Below the pieces are notes generated by a model. It saw only the letters and a program-made list of their open reading frames with translations, made no database searches and was not told the DNA's origin. The translations under genes and the position numbers were made by a program. From CAVEFW01 sp963643505 (lineage in GTDB: Bacteria; Actinomycetota; Coriobacteriia; Coriobacteriales; Eggerthellaceae), in assembly GCA_963643505.1 (NCBI GenBank), contig CAVIKF010000001.1, positions 62,001 to 126,000 of the forward strand: DNA of 64,000 nt. The letters are read 5' to 3'. This document shows positions 44,588 through 52,408 of the stretch, piece after piece. How positions within the stretch are numbered: position 1 is the stretch's first letter; each line of letters opens with the position of its first letter.

Positions 44588-45514
44588 CTAGATTTCCTCC
44601 ACATGAGTGCACCGATATTTTTGGGAACGGGAATCTCCCGTACCCACCGGCTCGATCAACCCAAGATCGAGAGCGGGGAGGAGGTAGTTCTCCTCGAATT
44701 TGTCATAGAAAACCTCACCCATCATCGACATCATATCCGAGACGCTCATCTCGTTGATGCTCAACGCGTTTGCGAGGCTGTTCGGTTTGTTGATCGTTGG
44801 TTGGCTGTATTTCCCGGAATAGAGGGAGTTGACAGCGAGCGGTAGGGAAATCGTGCCAGAGAACCCATTGAAGTCAAACACGTCGTCTCCATAATGCTTC
44901 GCTATGACCCCCAAGTCGATACCACGCTCCGACAAGAAGCCAATCTTCTCAAGAAGGGAGGTCAACTCAGGAAAAGGGCCAAGCGCGAAGTCGAGAACCT
45001 TGCCGTCCTCACCAAGAAAGCTCGAGGAGGCGTCCCCAAATACACGTACATCCAACCGATCGCAATACATCTCAAAGATCGGAGCCTTCTCAAGCAGCCA
45101 GTCGTTGCCAGCAACGGCAAAAAAAAGCGCGGCCAACAAGGACGAGACCTCGACTTGGGAGTTCGTCCCCCTGTCCATGCCCTTGGTGCGTATGACGTTT
45201 TCATCAAGGAGTGTGGAGGAGAGCATCATGATCTCTTTGGCCAAAGAGCAGCCACCAAACTCGCGCGTATCGATGTTGATACCATTGTCGAAGCCGCCGA
45301 ATCGGGACAAGGTCAAAGAGACCTCGTTTTGATCGGAGAACAGATACCCGAGATAATTAGACTCGCCTGACGGGGTTTGCAGGTGATAATCCATGCGGAA
45401 ATCAGCAGGTAGGGCCACATGATAGGATGCGCAATGCTCAGATAGGCCCTCGAAGGTCAACTCCCGCACGGGTGAGAGGGTCGTACAGAGTTCAGAAAGA
45501 TGGATTTCGCCCAT
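44588..45514 (-). CDS. Unknown protein with Fic-type C-terminal winged helix
   Basis: Not recognised as a whole. The last 45 residues (EVFYDKFEENYLLPALDLGL, then IEPVGTGDSRSQKYRCT) match the winged-helix domain found at the C-terminus of many Fic-like proteins and regulators, where the SRxQKYxLT ending is characteristic. The N-terminal 250 residues lack a Fic HPFxxGNGR motif and any membrane segment. ATG 45514 is preferred, five bases after AAAGGA; ATG 45520 would overlap that site. 308 residues. A pair of phased repeats lies just upstream, so it may be a regulator of itself and of divergent def. Confidence 0.6.
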   Translation of the reverse strand: MGEIHLSELCTTLSPVRELTFEGLSEHCASYHVALPADFRMDYHLQTPSGESNYLGYLFSDQNEVSLTLSRFGGFDNGINIDTREFGGCSLAKEIMMLSSTLLDENVIRTKGMDRGTNSQVEVSSLLAALFFAVAGNDWLLEKAPIFEMYCDRLDVRVFGDASSSFLGEDGKVLDFALGPFPELTSLLEKIGFLSERGIDLGVIAKHYGDDVFDFNGFSGTISLPLAVNSLYSGKYSQPTINKPNSLANALSINEMSVSDMMSMMGEVFYDKFEENYLLPALDLGLIEPVGTGDSRSQKYRCTHVEEI

Positions 45515-45562
45515 GGCCATCCTTTCGCTCGTCGTTTATCCGCTAGATTGTATCGCACTTAG

Positions 45563-45612
45563 GCGACTTGCGCCCAACGCAACCATCCTGCAGCGACTTG
45601 CCCTCAACGCAA
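45563..45612. promoter_or_regulatory. Two phased operator-like repeats
   Basis: GCGACTTGCGCCCAACGCAA (45563-45582) and GCGACTTGCCCTCAACGCAA (45593-45612) differ at two positions and are spaced exactly 30 bp. Each contains an imperfect TTGCG-N5-CGCAA inverted repeat. They sit in the divergent gap between the winged-helix gene and def. TATACT at 45680-45685 may be the def -10. Confidence 0.55.
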
Positions 45613-45761
45613 GCCGATTCTGCGGGTTACGAACAAAGAAAACACCGCGGTTGCATCTGAAAATCGATGTGAAGATGGGTATACTAGTCGGAATATGTGG
45701 GCAGGGTTGCCCTCATGGCTTGATAGCTCAATACACAACAGCGCCAAAGGGGGCACAACCG

Positions 45762-46181
45762 ATGATCAAAGAACTCGTAACCGACCAGGAATTCCTCAGT
45801 GTCGCGTGCGAACCTGGTACCGCAGAGGATACGGAGATCGTTCAGGACCTCCTCGATACCTACGAGTCCTTGCAAGGCGATTGTGCGTGCATCGCGGCGA
45901 ACCAGATCGGTTACCAAAAGGCGATCATTCTCGTCGAGATCAACGAGAAACCTGTCATCATGTACAACCCCAAGCTTAAACAGGCGATGAAGCCCTACCG
46001 TGCCACGGAGGGATGTCTTTCCCTCGAAGGGGAGAACAATGTCACCCGATTCCAGGTCATCAAGATCGCCTATCAGGAGCTCGTCGAAGGCACGCTCGTT
46101 GCGCGTGAGAAGCGCCTAACCGATTGGGATGCGGAAATCGTCCAGCACTCCATCGACCATTGCAAGGGTCGACTGATCTAG
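45762..46181 (+). CDS. Peptide deformylase-like protein with altered HExxH
   Basis: Deformylase fold by motif order: DCACIAANQIG (motif 1, Q48), EGCLS (C85) and a third motif that reads QHSIDHCKG. The metal ligands C85, H129 and H133 are present, but the catalytic Glu of HExxH is replaced by S130. Family knowledge says that Glu is required for removing the formyl group, so canonical activity is doubtful. 139 residues, the size of the short Gram-positive type. ATG 45762 follows AAAGGGGG. A second, normal def would be expected elsewhere in the genome. Confidence 0.75.
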   Translation: MIKELVTDQEFLSVACEPGTAEDTEIVQDLLDTYESLQGDCACIAANQIGYQKAIILVEINEKPVIMYNPKLKQAMKPYRATEGCLSLEGENNVTRFQVIKIAYQELVEGTLVAREKRLTDWDAEIVQHSIDHCKGRLI

Positions 46182-46205
46182 AGGAACTGACCTAGAGGAA
46201 CCACC

Positions 46206-47372
46206 ATGGAAGAGAGAAACAACAACACAAACCACGCTGACGGATATCGCGGCAAACCCCGCAAGAACTCCGGCAAGCCTTACAAGAAACGCACGGCTGG
46301 CGACAATCGTTACAGCAAGCGTGACGGGAATCGTCGCGACGGAGACCGACGCGACGACAATGGCGAGCGCAAAAGCTACGGAGACCGACGCGACGACAAA
46401 AAGCGCTACGGTCGTCGTGACGGTGATCGCGACAACAGGGACAACAGGGGAGGTAAACGCGACTTCAAGCGTGACAACCGCCGTGACGACGAGCACGGGG
46501 AGAGGCGCTTTGACCGCAAGCCCTACGGCAAGCGTGACGGAGACCGGCGCGATGACACCCACCGCAAGCCCTACGGCAAGCCCTACGGCAAGCACGACCG
46601 CGCACCTCGCGGAGATGTTATCGAGAGCGCGGGCAACATAGAAGAAACGGTTTCCAATACCGCAAATCAGCAGTCGCAGGAACGCTCGCTCAACCGTCGT
46701 GACGATAGACACTCTGAACGCAAAGATGACGCGAGGAATGGCGCTCGCAACGATCGCGGTCGCCCCAAGGTCGACATGACCGCTCGGCGCGATCTCGTCC
46801 AAATCGCCACGACCGACAATTCCGAAGACTTCGTATGGGCGGGAGCCGGATTGCGCCACACTGACAGCGAGTTTTTCGTCATGCAAGGCGACGCAGTCAT
46901 CCATGAGAAGTACGGTGAGGGAGAGATCGTAAAAATCATCTCTGGCAAAATCCAGGTCGAATTCGAGGACAGAAAGCGATGGTACGCCCATCCCCTCGCC
47001 ATGGAGAAGGGAATTCTTAGAAAGCCTGGGGTGCCCCTGCCCATCGAGGAGCCCGACTCCGCAACCGTATCCGACCTCGAATCCGCCCTCGACGACGAGT
47101 TGGCATCCGTCCTCCTCGCCGCGGGAGCCCGGGTGGGCGATTTTACCGTCGACGAGAACGACCAGACTCGTTCCGTTATCACCTCTGACGTTATTGGCTT
47201 GGAGGACGGACCCTTCGAAGAGGACGACAACCTGTTTGGAGCAGGGACGAGCTCGCTTGATCTCGATTTTGAGACCATCACCGTCGACGACGATGCGACG
47301 GCTGGCATGTTCGCCGATTTGGAACTTTTGACAGGTGTCGACTTCGACGAACTCGATGGAGAAAACGAGTAG
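46206..47372 (+). CDS. Disordered basic protein with central Tudor-like domain
   Basis: Not a family I can name. Residues 1-195 are low-complexity and basic: repeated RRDGDRRDD, KPYGK and NRGG units rich in Arg, Lys, Asp, Gly and Tyr. Residues about 226-278 read GDAVIHEKYGEGEIVKIISG followed by KIQVEFEDRKRWYAHPLA, which has the pattern of the Tudor-like tail of PcrA/UvrD helicases and of CarD-type SH3 barrels. Residues 288-388 are acidic (EEDDNLFG, DLDFETITVDDD). The layout suggests nucleic-acid or RNA polymerase contact. 388 residues; starts 24 bases after def and ends two bases before the SpoU methyltransferase. Confidence 0.75.
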   Translation: MEERNNNTNHADGYRGKPRKNSGKPYKKRTAGDNRYSKRDGNRRDGDRRDDNGERKSYGDRRDDKKRYGRRDGDRDNRDNRGGKRDFKRDNRRDDEHGERRFDRKPYGKRDGDRRDDTHRKPYGKPYGKHDRAPRGDVIESAGNIEETVSNTANQQSQERSLNRRDDRHSERKDDARNGARNDRGRPKVDMTARRDLVQIATTDNSEDFVWAGAGLRHTDSEFFVMQGDAVIHEKYGEGEIVKIISGKIQVEFEDRKRWYAHPLAMEKGILRKPGVPLPIEEPDSATVSDLESALDDELASVLLAAGARVGDFTVDENDQTRSVITSDVIGLEDGPFEEDDNLFGAGTSSLDLDFETITVDDDATAGMFADLELLTGVDFDELDGENE

Positions 47373-47374
47373 AT

Positions 47375-48220
47375 GTGGCACTCGTCAAGCTCAGCTCCCT
47401 TGATCACGATGGCCTAGAACTGTATAGCGGTCGCACGGATTCCCAGCTCCGAGATGGTATCGGGACTGGGGATTCGGGCGGCTTTTTCATAGCGGAATCC
47501 ATGAACGTCATCAGGCGCGCCCTGGAGAGTGGCATCGAACCGGTGAGCATGTTCGTTGAGGAGCAGTGGCTCGAACATGAACGGCCCCTCGTGGATCACA
47601 TGCTCCACACCCACCCGATAGCGCCGGTGTTTGTCGCGAGCCGCGCGCAGTTTAAAGAACTCACCGGATACCAGGTCACACGTGGAGCCCTTGCCGTGTT
47701 TCGCCGACCCAAGCAACCAGACATGAGGGAAATGCTTGAGAGTTGCCACCGTATAGCCATACTTGAAGACATCACTAACTACACCAACATCGGACAGATC
47801 TTTCGCAGCGCCGCAGCCCTCGGAATCGACGCCGTCCTGTTGACGCCTCGTTGCCATGACCCCCTCTACCGACGTGCGTCCCGCGTCTCCATGGGCACGG
47901 TCTTCCAAGTTCCCTGGGCAAGGATTGGCGACAACGGGGTCACCTCATGGCCATGCGGCTTTCTTGCGACCTTGCGTGAGCAGGGTTTTATCTCCCTTGC
48001 ACTCGCCCTGAAAAAAGATGCTCGCACCATCGACGATGAGAGGTTTTGTCACGCAGAGAAACTGGCGCTCATCCTCGGCACCGAAGGGGAAGGGTTGTCT
48101 TGCGAGACGATCGAGGCGAGTGACCACTGCGTCGTTATTCCCATGGACCACGGAGTCGATTCCCTCAACGTCGGCGCAGCGGCTGCTGTCGCGTTCTGGG
48201 AACTGAGATATCGCCGTTAG
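47375..48220 (+). CDS. SpoU/TrmH-family RNA 2'-O-methyltransferase
   Basis: SPOUT-class RNA ribose methyltransferase. The three SpoU motifs are present: NYTNIGQIFRSAAALGID, LGTEGEGLS and IPMDHGVDSLNVGAAAAV. An N-terminal substrate-binding region (about 1-120) precedes them. 281 residues. Whether it acts on tRNA or 23S rRNA is not readable. The start is GTG 47375, two bases after the previous stop and overlapping its own upstream context, so translation is probably coupled to the Tudor-like protein gene, which makes a shared RNA-related role plausible. Confidence 0.9.
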   Translation: MALVKLSSLDHDGLELYSGRTDSQLRDGIGTGDSGGFFIAESMNVIRRALESGIEPVSMFVEEQWLEHERPLVDHMLHTHPIAPVFVASRAQFKELTGYQVTRGALAVFRRPKQPDMREMLESCHRIAILEDITNYTNIGQIFRSAAALGIDAVLLTPRCHDPLYRRASRVSMGTVFQVPWARIGDNGVTSWPCGFLATLREQGFISLALALKKDARTIDDERFCHAEKLALILGTEGEGLSCETIEASDHCVVIPMDHGVDSLNVGAAAAVAFWELRYRR

Positions 48221-48398
48221 CGGCCCTTCTACCGCTTTGTTTGGACAACCACAACATATAGGATACAAACGACCATTGACCGCTACAAAAGCGCCGTTTC
48301 CATAAGAAATTAACCTTCCTTAACCCGTCTACCGAAGGGTAAACGCCAACGCTTAGCCTTACGTCCGAGGCAGAGACAACATCGCCTAAAGTGTGGGC

Positions 48399-48425
48399 AC
48401 GGCTCTTTGGCCGTTGTTTTATTTA
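48399..48425 (+). promoter_or_regulatory. Short hairpin with U-rich tail before ech
   Basis: ACGGC-TCTTTG-GCCGT followed by TGTTTTATTTA, 31 bases before the echA start. The five-bp stem is weak for a terminator; it may be an attenuator or leftover. The rest of the 48221-48398 gap shows no gene and no clear promoter. Confidence 0.35.
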
Positions 48426-48455
48426 TTCCACAAAGACGGAAAGGAGGTGCGAAGC

Positions 48456-50447
48456 ATGGAGATCTTGGCTTTTCTTGTTCTGTGCCCGCTTGTCATCGCC
48501 ATCCTGTTGTTCGTTTTGAATAACGACAAGGTACGTGACGTGCTTGTAATCGCAGGCGCCATCGTCATCGCCGTCGCTTCCATTTACCTGGTCGCAATCG
48601 GCTTGATGTCCGGTCCGACATATTTCGAGCTCGAGTCGCACATCATCGATTACATCGGAACAGCCATCGGCATCCTTATCGCTGCCGTCATTCTCTACTT
48701 CGCAATCAAATTTAAGAACGTGATGACAGGGATGCTCGCCGTCGTGCAAGTTGCCCTCTCCCTTGTGTTCGAGCTTGTATATGCACCGCATTGCCCGGTT
48801 GAAATCGGTCTGTACTACGACAATCTGTCGTTGCTCATGGCCTTCATCATCGGCGTTGTCGGTTCCGGCATCTGCGTATATGCCCTCGGCTACATGAAGG
48901 ACTTCCAACGCCACGAGCCCGAAGGGACGAAGGATCGCCGTCCGTTCTTCTTCGGCCTCATGTTTTTGTTCCTCTCCGCAATGTATGTCATCGTGTTCTC
49001 GAACAACATGGTGTGGTTGTTCACCGGGTGGGAGGTCACCACGGTGTGCTCCTTCCTTCTCATCGGTTACACCCGGACGGAAGAGGCGCTGCGCAACGCG
49101 TTCCGCCAGATCAACATGAATCTCCTTGGTGGTATCGGATTCGTCCTCGCCCTGTATGCCTGCGTCATCCAGATGGGAACCCTCGATCTCGCCAAGTTCA
49201 TTGAGCTCGGAACGGCCGCGCCGGCAATCGCCATCTTCGCCGTCGTCTCCCTGTCCTTTGCGGGTCTCACCAAAGCGGCTCAGATGCCGTTCCACACCTG
49301 GCTGTTGGGCGCCATGGTCGCACCGACCCCGACGAGCGCCTTGTTGCACTCCTCCACGATGGTCAAGGCTGGCGTGTTTTTGCTCGTCAAGCTTTCGCCC
49401 GTTCTGATGATGTGCACCATCCCGTCCTATCTCGTCATCATCGTCGGCGGCTTCACTTTCCTCATGTGCAGCCTCTTGGCCATCAGCCAAAGCAACGCCA
49501 AGCGCGTCCTCGCATATTCGACCATTGCCAACCTCGGCTTGATTACAGCATGCGCCGGCGTCGGCACGCCTGAGGCGGTATGGGCAGCGATGTTCCTCAT
49601 CCTGTTCCACGCGGTTGCAAAAAGCCTTCTGTTCCTTTGTGTCGGTACCGCCGAGCATCACATCGGAAGCCGCAACATCGAGGACATGGACCTTCTCTTC
49701 GAGCGTATGCCGCGCCTTGCCCGTTTCATGTTGCTTGGCATCATGTGTATGTTCATCGCTCCGCTGGGCATGCTCGTCGCTAAGTGGGCAACCCTTGTGT
49801 CCCTCGTGGACTCCCAGCAAGTCCTGCTTATCGTCATGCTCGCCTTTGGCTCTGCTGCCACGTTCATGTTCTGGACGAAGTGGTTTGGCAAGCTTGCCGG
49901 CATCGCATACCATCCCGAGAACGTCGAGCTCACCGTGCATAAGTCCGAGTGGGCAGCCATGATCACGATGGTCGTCCTCATCGTTGTTTGCTGTGTTGGC
50001 TTGCCGCTGCTTTCCAACAACATCGTCGAACCCTACATCACAAGCACATATTGCGATCCAGACAACGCGAGCATGATGGTGTACTTCTCCGAGAGATTCG
50101 GCATCGACGCGCTTTCGACCTATCTCGACAGCCAATCCATCGCCTCTGGCAATCTCGGCTTGTGCGCGCTTTTGTCCCTCGTCGTCATCGTTGTCATCCT
50201 CGGCGGCCTTGGCGCCAAGACCAACCAGCGTAAGGTTTCCGTCTACCTTGCTGGTGCCAGCGCCGACAACGAGAAGCGTACGTATCGCAACTCGCTTTCC
50301 GGAGTCTCTGAAGCGAGCGCGCGCAATTGGTATATGGAAGACTACTTCGGGGAGAAGAAACTGACCGTCCCGTCGCAGGTCGGCGCGAGCATCTACATTA
50401 CCGTGCTGTATGTGGTCTGCTTTGTCCTCTCCGTCATGGCTATGTAG
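48456..50447 (+). CDS. echA: Ech hydrogenase subunit EchA (NuoL-like ion-pumping subunit)
   Basis: Large membrane subunit of the antiporter family that couples electron transfer to ion movement. Many transmembrane helices; the core carries the conserved MPFHTWLLGAMVAPTPTSALLHSSTMVKAG segment in pieces (WLLGAMVAPTPTSALL, HSSTMVKAG), with lysines and the glutamate WEVTTVCSFLLIG. 663 residues from ATG 48456, which follows GGAAAGGAGG; a longer in-frame start lacks a ribosome-binding site. First gene of a complete six-gene echABCDEF set in the order known from group 4e hydrogenases. Confidence 0.92.
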   Translation: MEILAFLVLCPLVIAILLFVLNNDKVRDVLVIAGAIVIAVASIYLVAIGLMSGPTYFELESHIIDYIGTAIGILIAAVILYFAIKFKNVMTGMLAVVQVALSLVFELVYAPHCPVEIGLYYDNLSLLMAFIIGVVGSGICVYALGYMKDFQRHEPEGTKDRRPFFFGLMFLFLSAMYVIVFSNNMVWLFTGWEVTTVCSFLLIGYTRTEEALRNAFRQINMNLLGGIGFVLALYACVIQMGTLDLAKFIELGTAAPAIAIFAVVSLSFAGLTKAAQMPFHTWLLGAMVAPTPTSALLHSSTMVKAGVFLLVKLSPVLMMCTIPSYLVIIVGGFTFLMCSLLAISQSNAKRVLAYSTIANLGLITACAGVGTPEAVWAAMFLILFHAVAKSLLFLCVGTAEHHIGSRNIEDMDLLFERMPRLARFMLLGIMCMFIAPLGMLVAKWATLVSLVDSQQVLLIVMLAFGSAATFMFWTKWFGKLAGIAYHPENVELTVHKSEWAAMITMVVLIVVCCVGLPLLSNNIVEPYITSTYCDPDNASMMVYFSERFGIDALSTYLDSQSIASGNLGLCALLSLVVIVVILGGLGAKTNQRKVSVYLAGASADNEKRTYRNSLSGVSEASARNWYMEDYFGEKKLTVPSQVGASIYITVLYVVCFVLSVMAM

Positions 50448-50462
50448 AAAGGGGTGCTGAAT

Positions 50463-51377
50463 ATGGATATCGTTTCTTTCCTCACCGAGTTCAAGAGCGT
50501 GTATATGATCGTCGGCTTCATTGCCTACCTCATCCTGGCACCCATCATCGGATGTCTGCTTGCCGGTCTTGACCGCAAGATCAGCGCACGCATGCAAGGT
50601 CGCGTCGGACCCCACATCCTGCAACCCTATTGGGATGTCCGCAAGCTTTTGTCCAAAGAGGATGTCTCGGTCAACAACGTCGAGGGCCTCTACGTCACGT
50701 TGGCCTTGGTGATGGCCATTGTCGCTGGCGGCATCTTCTTCGGCGGCGGAAACGTGCTTTTCTCCGCATTCATCCTGACGCTTGGAAGCATGTTCTTCAT
50801 CGTCGCTGCCTATTCCACGCGCAGCCCCTACGCAGAAATGGGCGCTCATCGCGAAACTCTCCAGGTCATGGCCTACGAGCCCATGGTTTTGCTGTTTGCC
50901 GTCGTGTTCTACATGGCGTCTGGCTCTTTCGACTCCATCGCGATCTTGTCCATCCCGGTGCCGGTCATCGGCAAGTCCGTCCTTGCCTTCGTCGGTTTGT
51001 TGTTCATCCTCACCATCAAGTTGCGCAAATCGCCTTTTGACATCTCCATGAGCCACCACGCGCACCAAGAGATCGTCCGCGGCGTCACCACCGAGATGTC
51101 TGGCCCCACGCTTGCGAAGGTCGAGATCATGCACTGGTATGAGACCGTCCTGTTCCTTGGATGGGTAGGCATGTTCTTTATCTGGGGAAATCCCGCCTCC
51201 ATCGTACTTGCCATCGTCGTTGCCTTGATCGTTTGGTTCTTGGAGATCTTTATCGACAACAACTTCGCCCGCGTGAAGTGGCAGGCAATGCTCAAGTGGG
51301 CTTGGATCGTCGCCCTTGTCTGCGGCGGCCTCAACATCGCCATACTCAACACGCTCACCGTTCTTGGAATCTTGTAA
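50463..51377 (+). CDS. echB: Ech hydrogenase subunit EchB (NuoH-like)
   Basis: Membrane anchor at the interface with the hydrophilic arm. Eight or so helices; LDRKISARMQGRVGPHILQPYWD is the conserved cytoplasmic loop (written here as LDRKISARMQGRVGP), with the RSPYAEMGAHRE and SPFDISMSHHAHQEI blocks after it. 304 residues. ATG 50463 has AAAGGGG eight bases upstream; GTG 50454 overlaps that site. Follows echA by 15 bases. Confidence 0.92.
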   Translation: MDIVSFLTEFKSVYMIVGFIAYLILAPIIGCLLAGLDRKISARMQGRVGPHILQPYWDVRKLLSKEDVSVNNVEGLYVTLALVMAIVAGGIFFGGGNVLFSAFILTLGSMFFIVAAYSTRSPYAEMGAHRETLQVMAYEPMVLLFAVVFYMASGSFDSIAILSIPVPVIGKSVLAFVGLLFILTIKLRKSPFDISMSHHAHQEIVRGVTTEMSGPTLAKVEIMHWYETVLFLGWVGMFFIWGNPASIVLAIVVALIVWFLEIFIDNNFARVKWQAMLKWAWIVALVCGGLNIAILNTLTVLGIL

Positions 51378-51386
51378 GGAGGAAAC

Positions 51387-51836
51387 ATGGCTTACTCATC
51401 CAAATCGCCTTGGGTCATCCATTACGACGCCTCCAGCTGCAACGGTTGCGACATCGAGGTTCTTGCGACCCTTTGCCCCGGCTTCGATGCAGAGCGCTTT
51501 GGCGTCATCAACACCGGTAACCCCAAGCACGCTGACATCTTCCTTGTAACCGGCAGTGTCAACGAGCGCAACATCAAAGTCATCCGTGAGATCTATGACC
51601 AGATGCTCGAACCGAAGGTCGTTGTCGCATGTGGTATCTGCGCATGCTCCGGCGGCGTTTTCCACGATTGCTACAACGTCCTCGGCGGCGTCGACAAGGC
51701 CATCCCTGTCGACGTGTACGCCCCCGGCTGCGCGGTTCGTCCTGAAACCATCATTGACGCGGTTGTGAAGGGGGTCGCTGTATTGGAAGAGAAGGCGGCC
51801 GCCATGAAGAACCCCGAGAAGAACAAGGAGGTGTAG
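51387..51836 (+). CDS. echC: Ech hydrogenase small subunit EchC (NuoB-like)
   Basis: Carries the proximal [4Fe-4S] cluster next to the [NiFe] site. Ligand motifs: SSCNGCDIEVL (C18, C21), ACGICACSGG (C82-C87 region) and YAPGCAVRPE (C115). 149 residues, normal for the short group 4 type. AAGGAGG precedes ATG 51387. The C-terminus is short and charged (KNPEKNKEV). Confidence 0.94.
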   Translation: MAYSSKSPWVIHYDASSCNGCDIEVLATLCPGFDAERFGVINTGNPKHADIFLVTGSVNERNIKVIREIYDQMLEPKVVVACGICACSGGVFHDCYNVLGGVDKAIPVDVYAPGCAVRPETIIDAVVKGVAVLEEKAAAMKNPEKNKEV

Positions 51837-51838
51837 AC

Positions 51839-52408
51839 ATGGCAACCCAGATGAAATTCACCGACATCACTGTCGAGGAGCTCCACCCCCTTGCACAAGA
51901 TCGCAAGGAGAGCGGCTGGCGCTACGTCCAGACCCAATGCTCCAAGGCCGACGACGACACCATCACCTACATGGTCACCTTTAATAAGGACGGCCTTCTT
52001 GACAACTACTGTATCAAGGGTATTACCAAGGACGTCACCATCCCCAGCATCTCCGATCTCTATTTTTCGGCGTTCGTGTTCGAAAACGAGTCACACGACC
52101 TGTTCGGTGTCCAAATTTCCAACATCGCCATCGATTTCGGTGGAAAATTCTACGACCTCGCCATCAGCGAGCCTATGACCGTCATCACCCCGGCCCAAAA
52201 GGCGGCACGGGAAAAGGCCGCCAAGCTTGCGGCTGCCAAGGCGGCAAAGGAGGCCAAGGAGAAAGGTGAGGCGTCCACAGAGGACGAGGAAGCCGCGTTC
52301 GAGGCGAAGCTCGCCGCCATGGATCCCGAAAAGGCAGCCAAAGTCCGCGCTGCTCGCGATGCGAAGATGGCTCGCGAGGCCGAAGCAGCACAAGGAAAGG
52401 GGGAGTAG
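51839..52408 (+). CDS. echD: Ech hydrogenase subunit EchD (NuoC-like) with charged tail
   Basis: Hydrophilic connecting subunit. The NuoC-like core is residues 1-118, with FVFENESHDLFGVQI as the recognisable block. Residues 120-189 form an Ala/Lys/Glu-rich helix (KAAREKAAKLAAAKAAKEAK) that ends with MDPEKAAKVRAA at 161-172; the same peptide, encoded by 32 identical bases, ends EchF. 189 residues, longer than a bare EchD. AAGGAGG precedes ATG 51839, two bases after echC. Confidence 0.9.
   Translation: MATQMKFTDITVEELHPLAQDRKESGWRYVQTQCSKADDDTITYMVTFNKDGLLDNYCIKGITKDVTIPSISDLYFSAFVFENESHDLFGVQISNIAIDFGGKFYDLAISEPMTVITPAQKAAREKAAKLAAAKAAKEAKEKGEASTEDEEAAFEAKLAAMDPEKAAKVRAARDAKMAREAEAAQGKGE

Noticed and set aside
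46116..47381. A 421-codon minus-strand frame opposite the Tudor-like gene
   Set aside because: Hydrophobic Val/Ala repeats result from reading Asp/Arg codons backwards; the plus frame has a start site and fits tightly between its neighbours.
48423..51134. A 900-codon open frame on the minus strand opposite echA and echB
   Set aside because: The opposite strand encodes complete, well-conserved hydrogenase subunits with ribosome-binding sites; the antisense product is His/Asp/Arg-rich low-complexity sequence typical of a codon-bias shadow.
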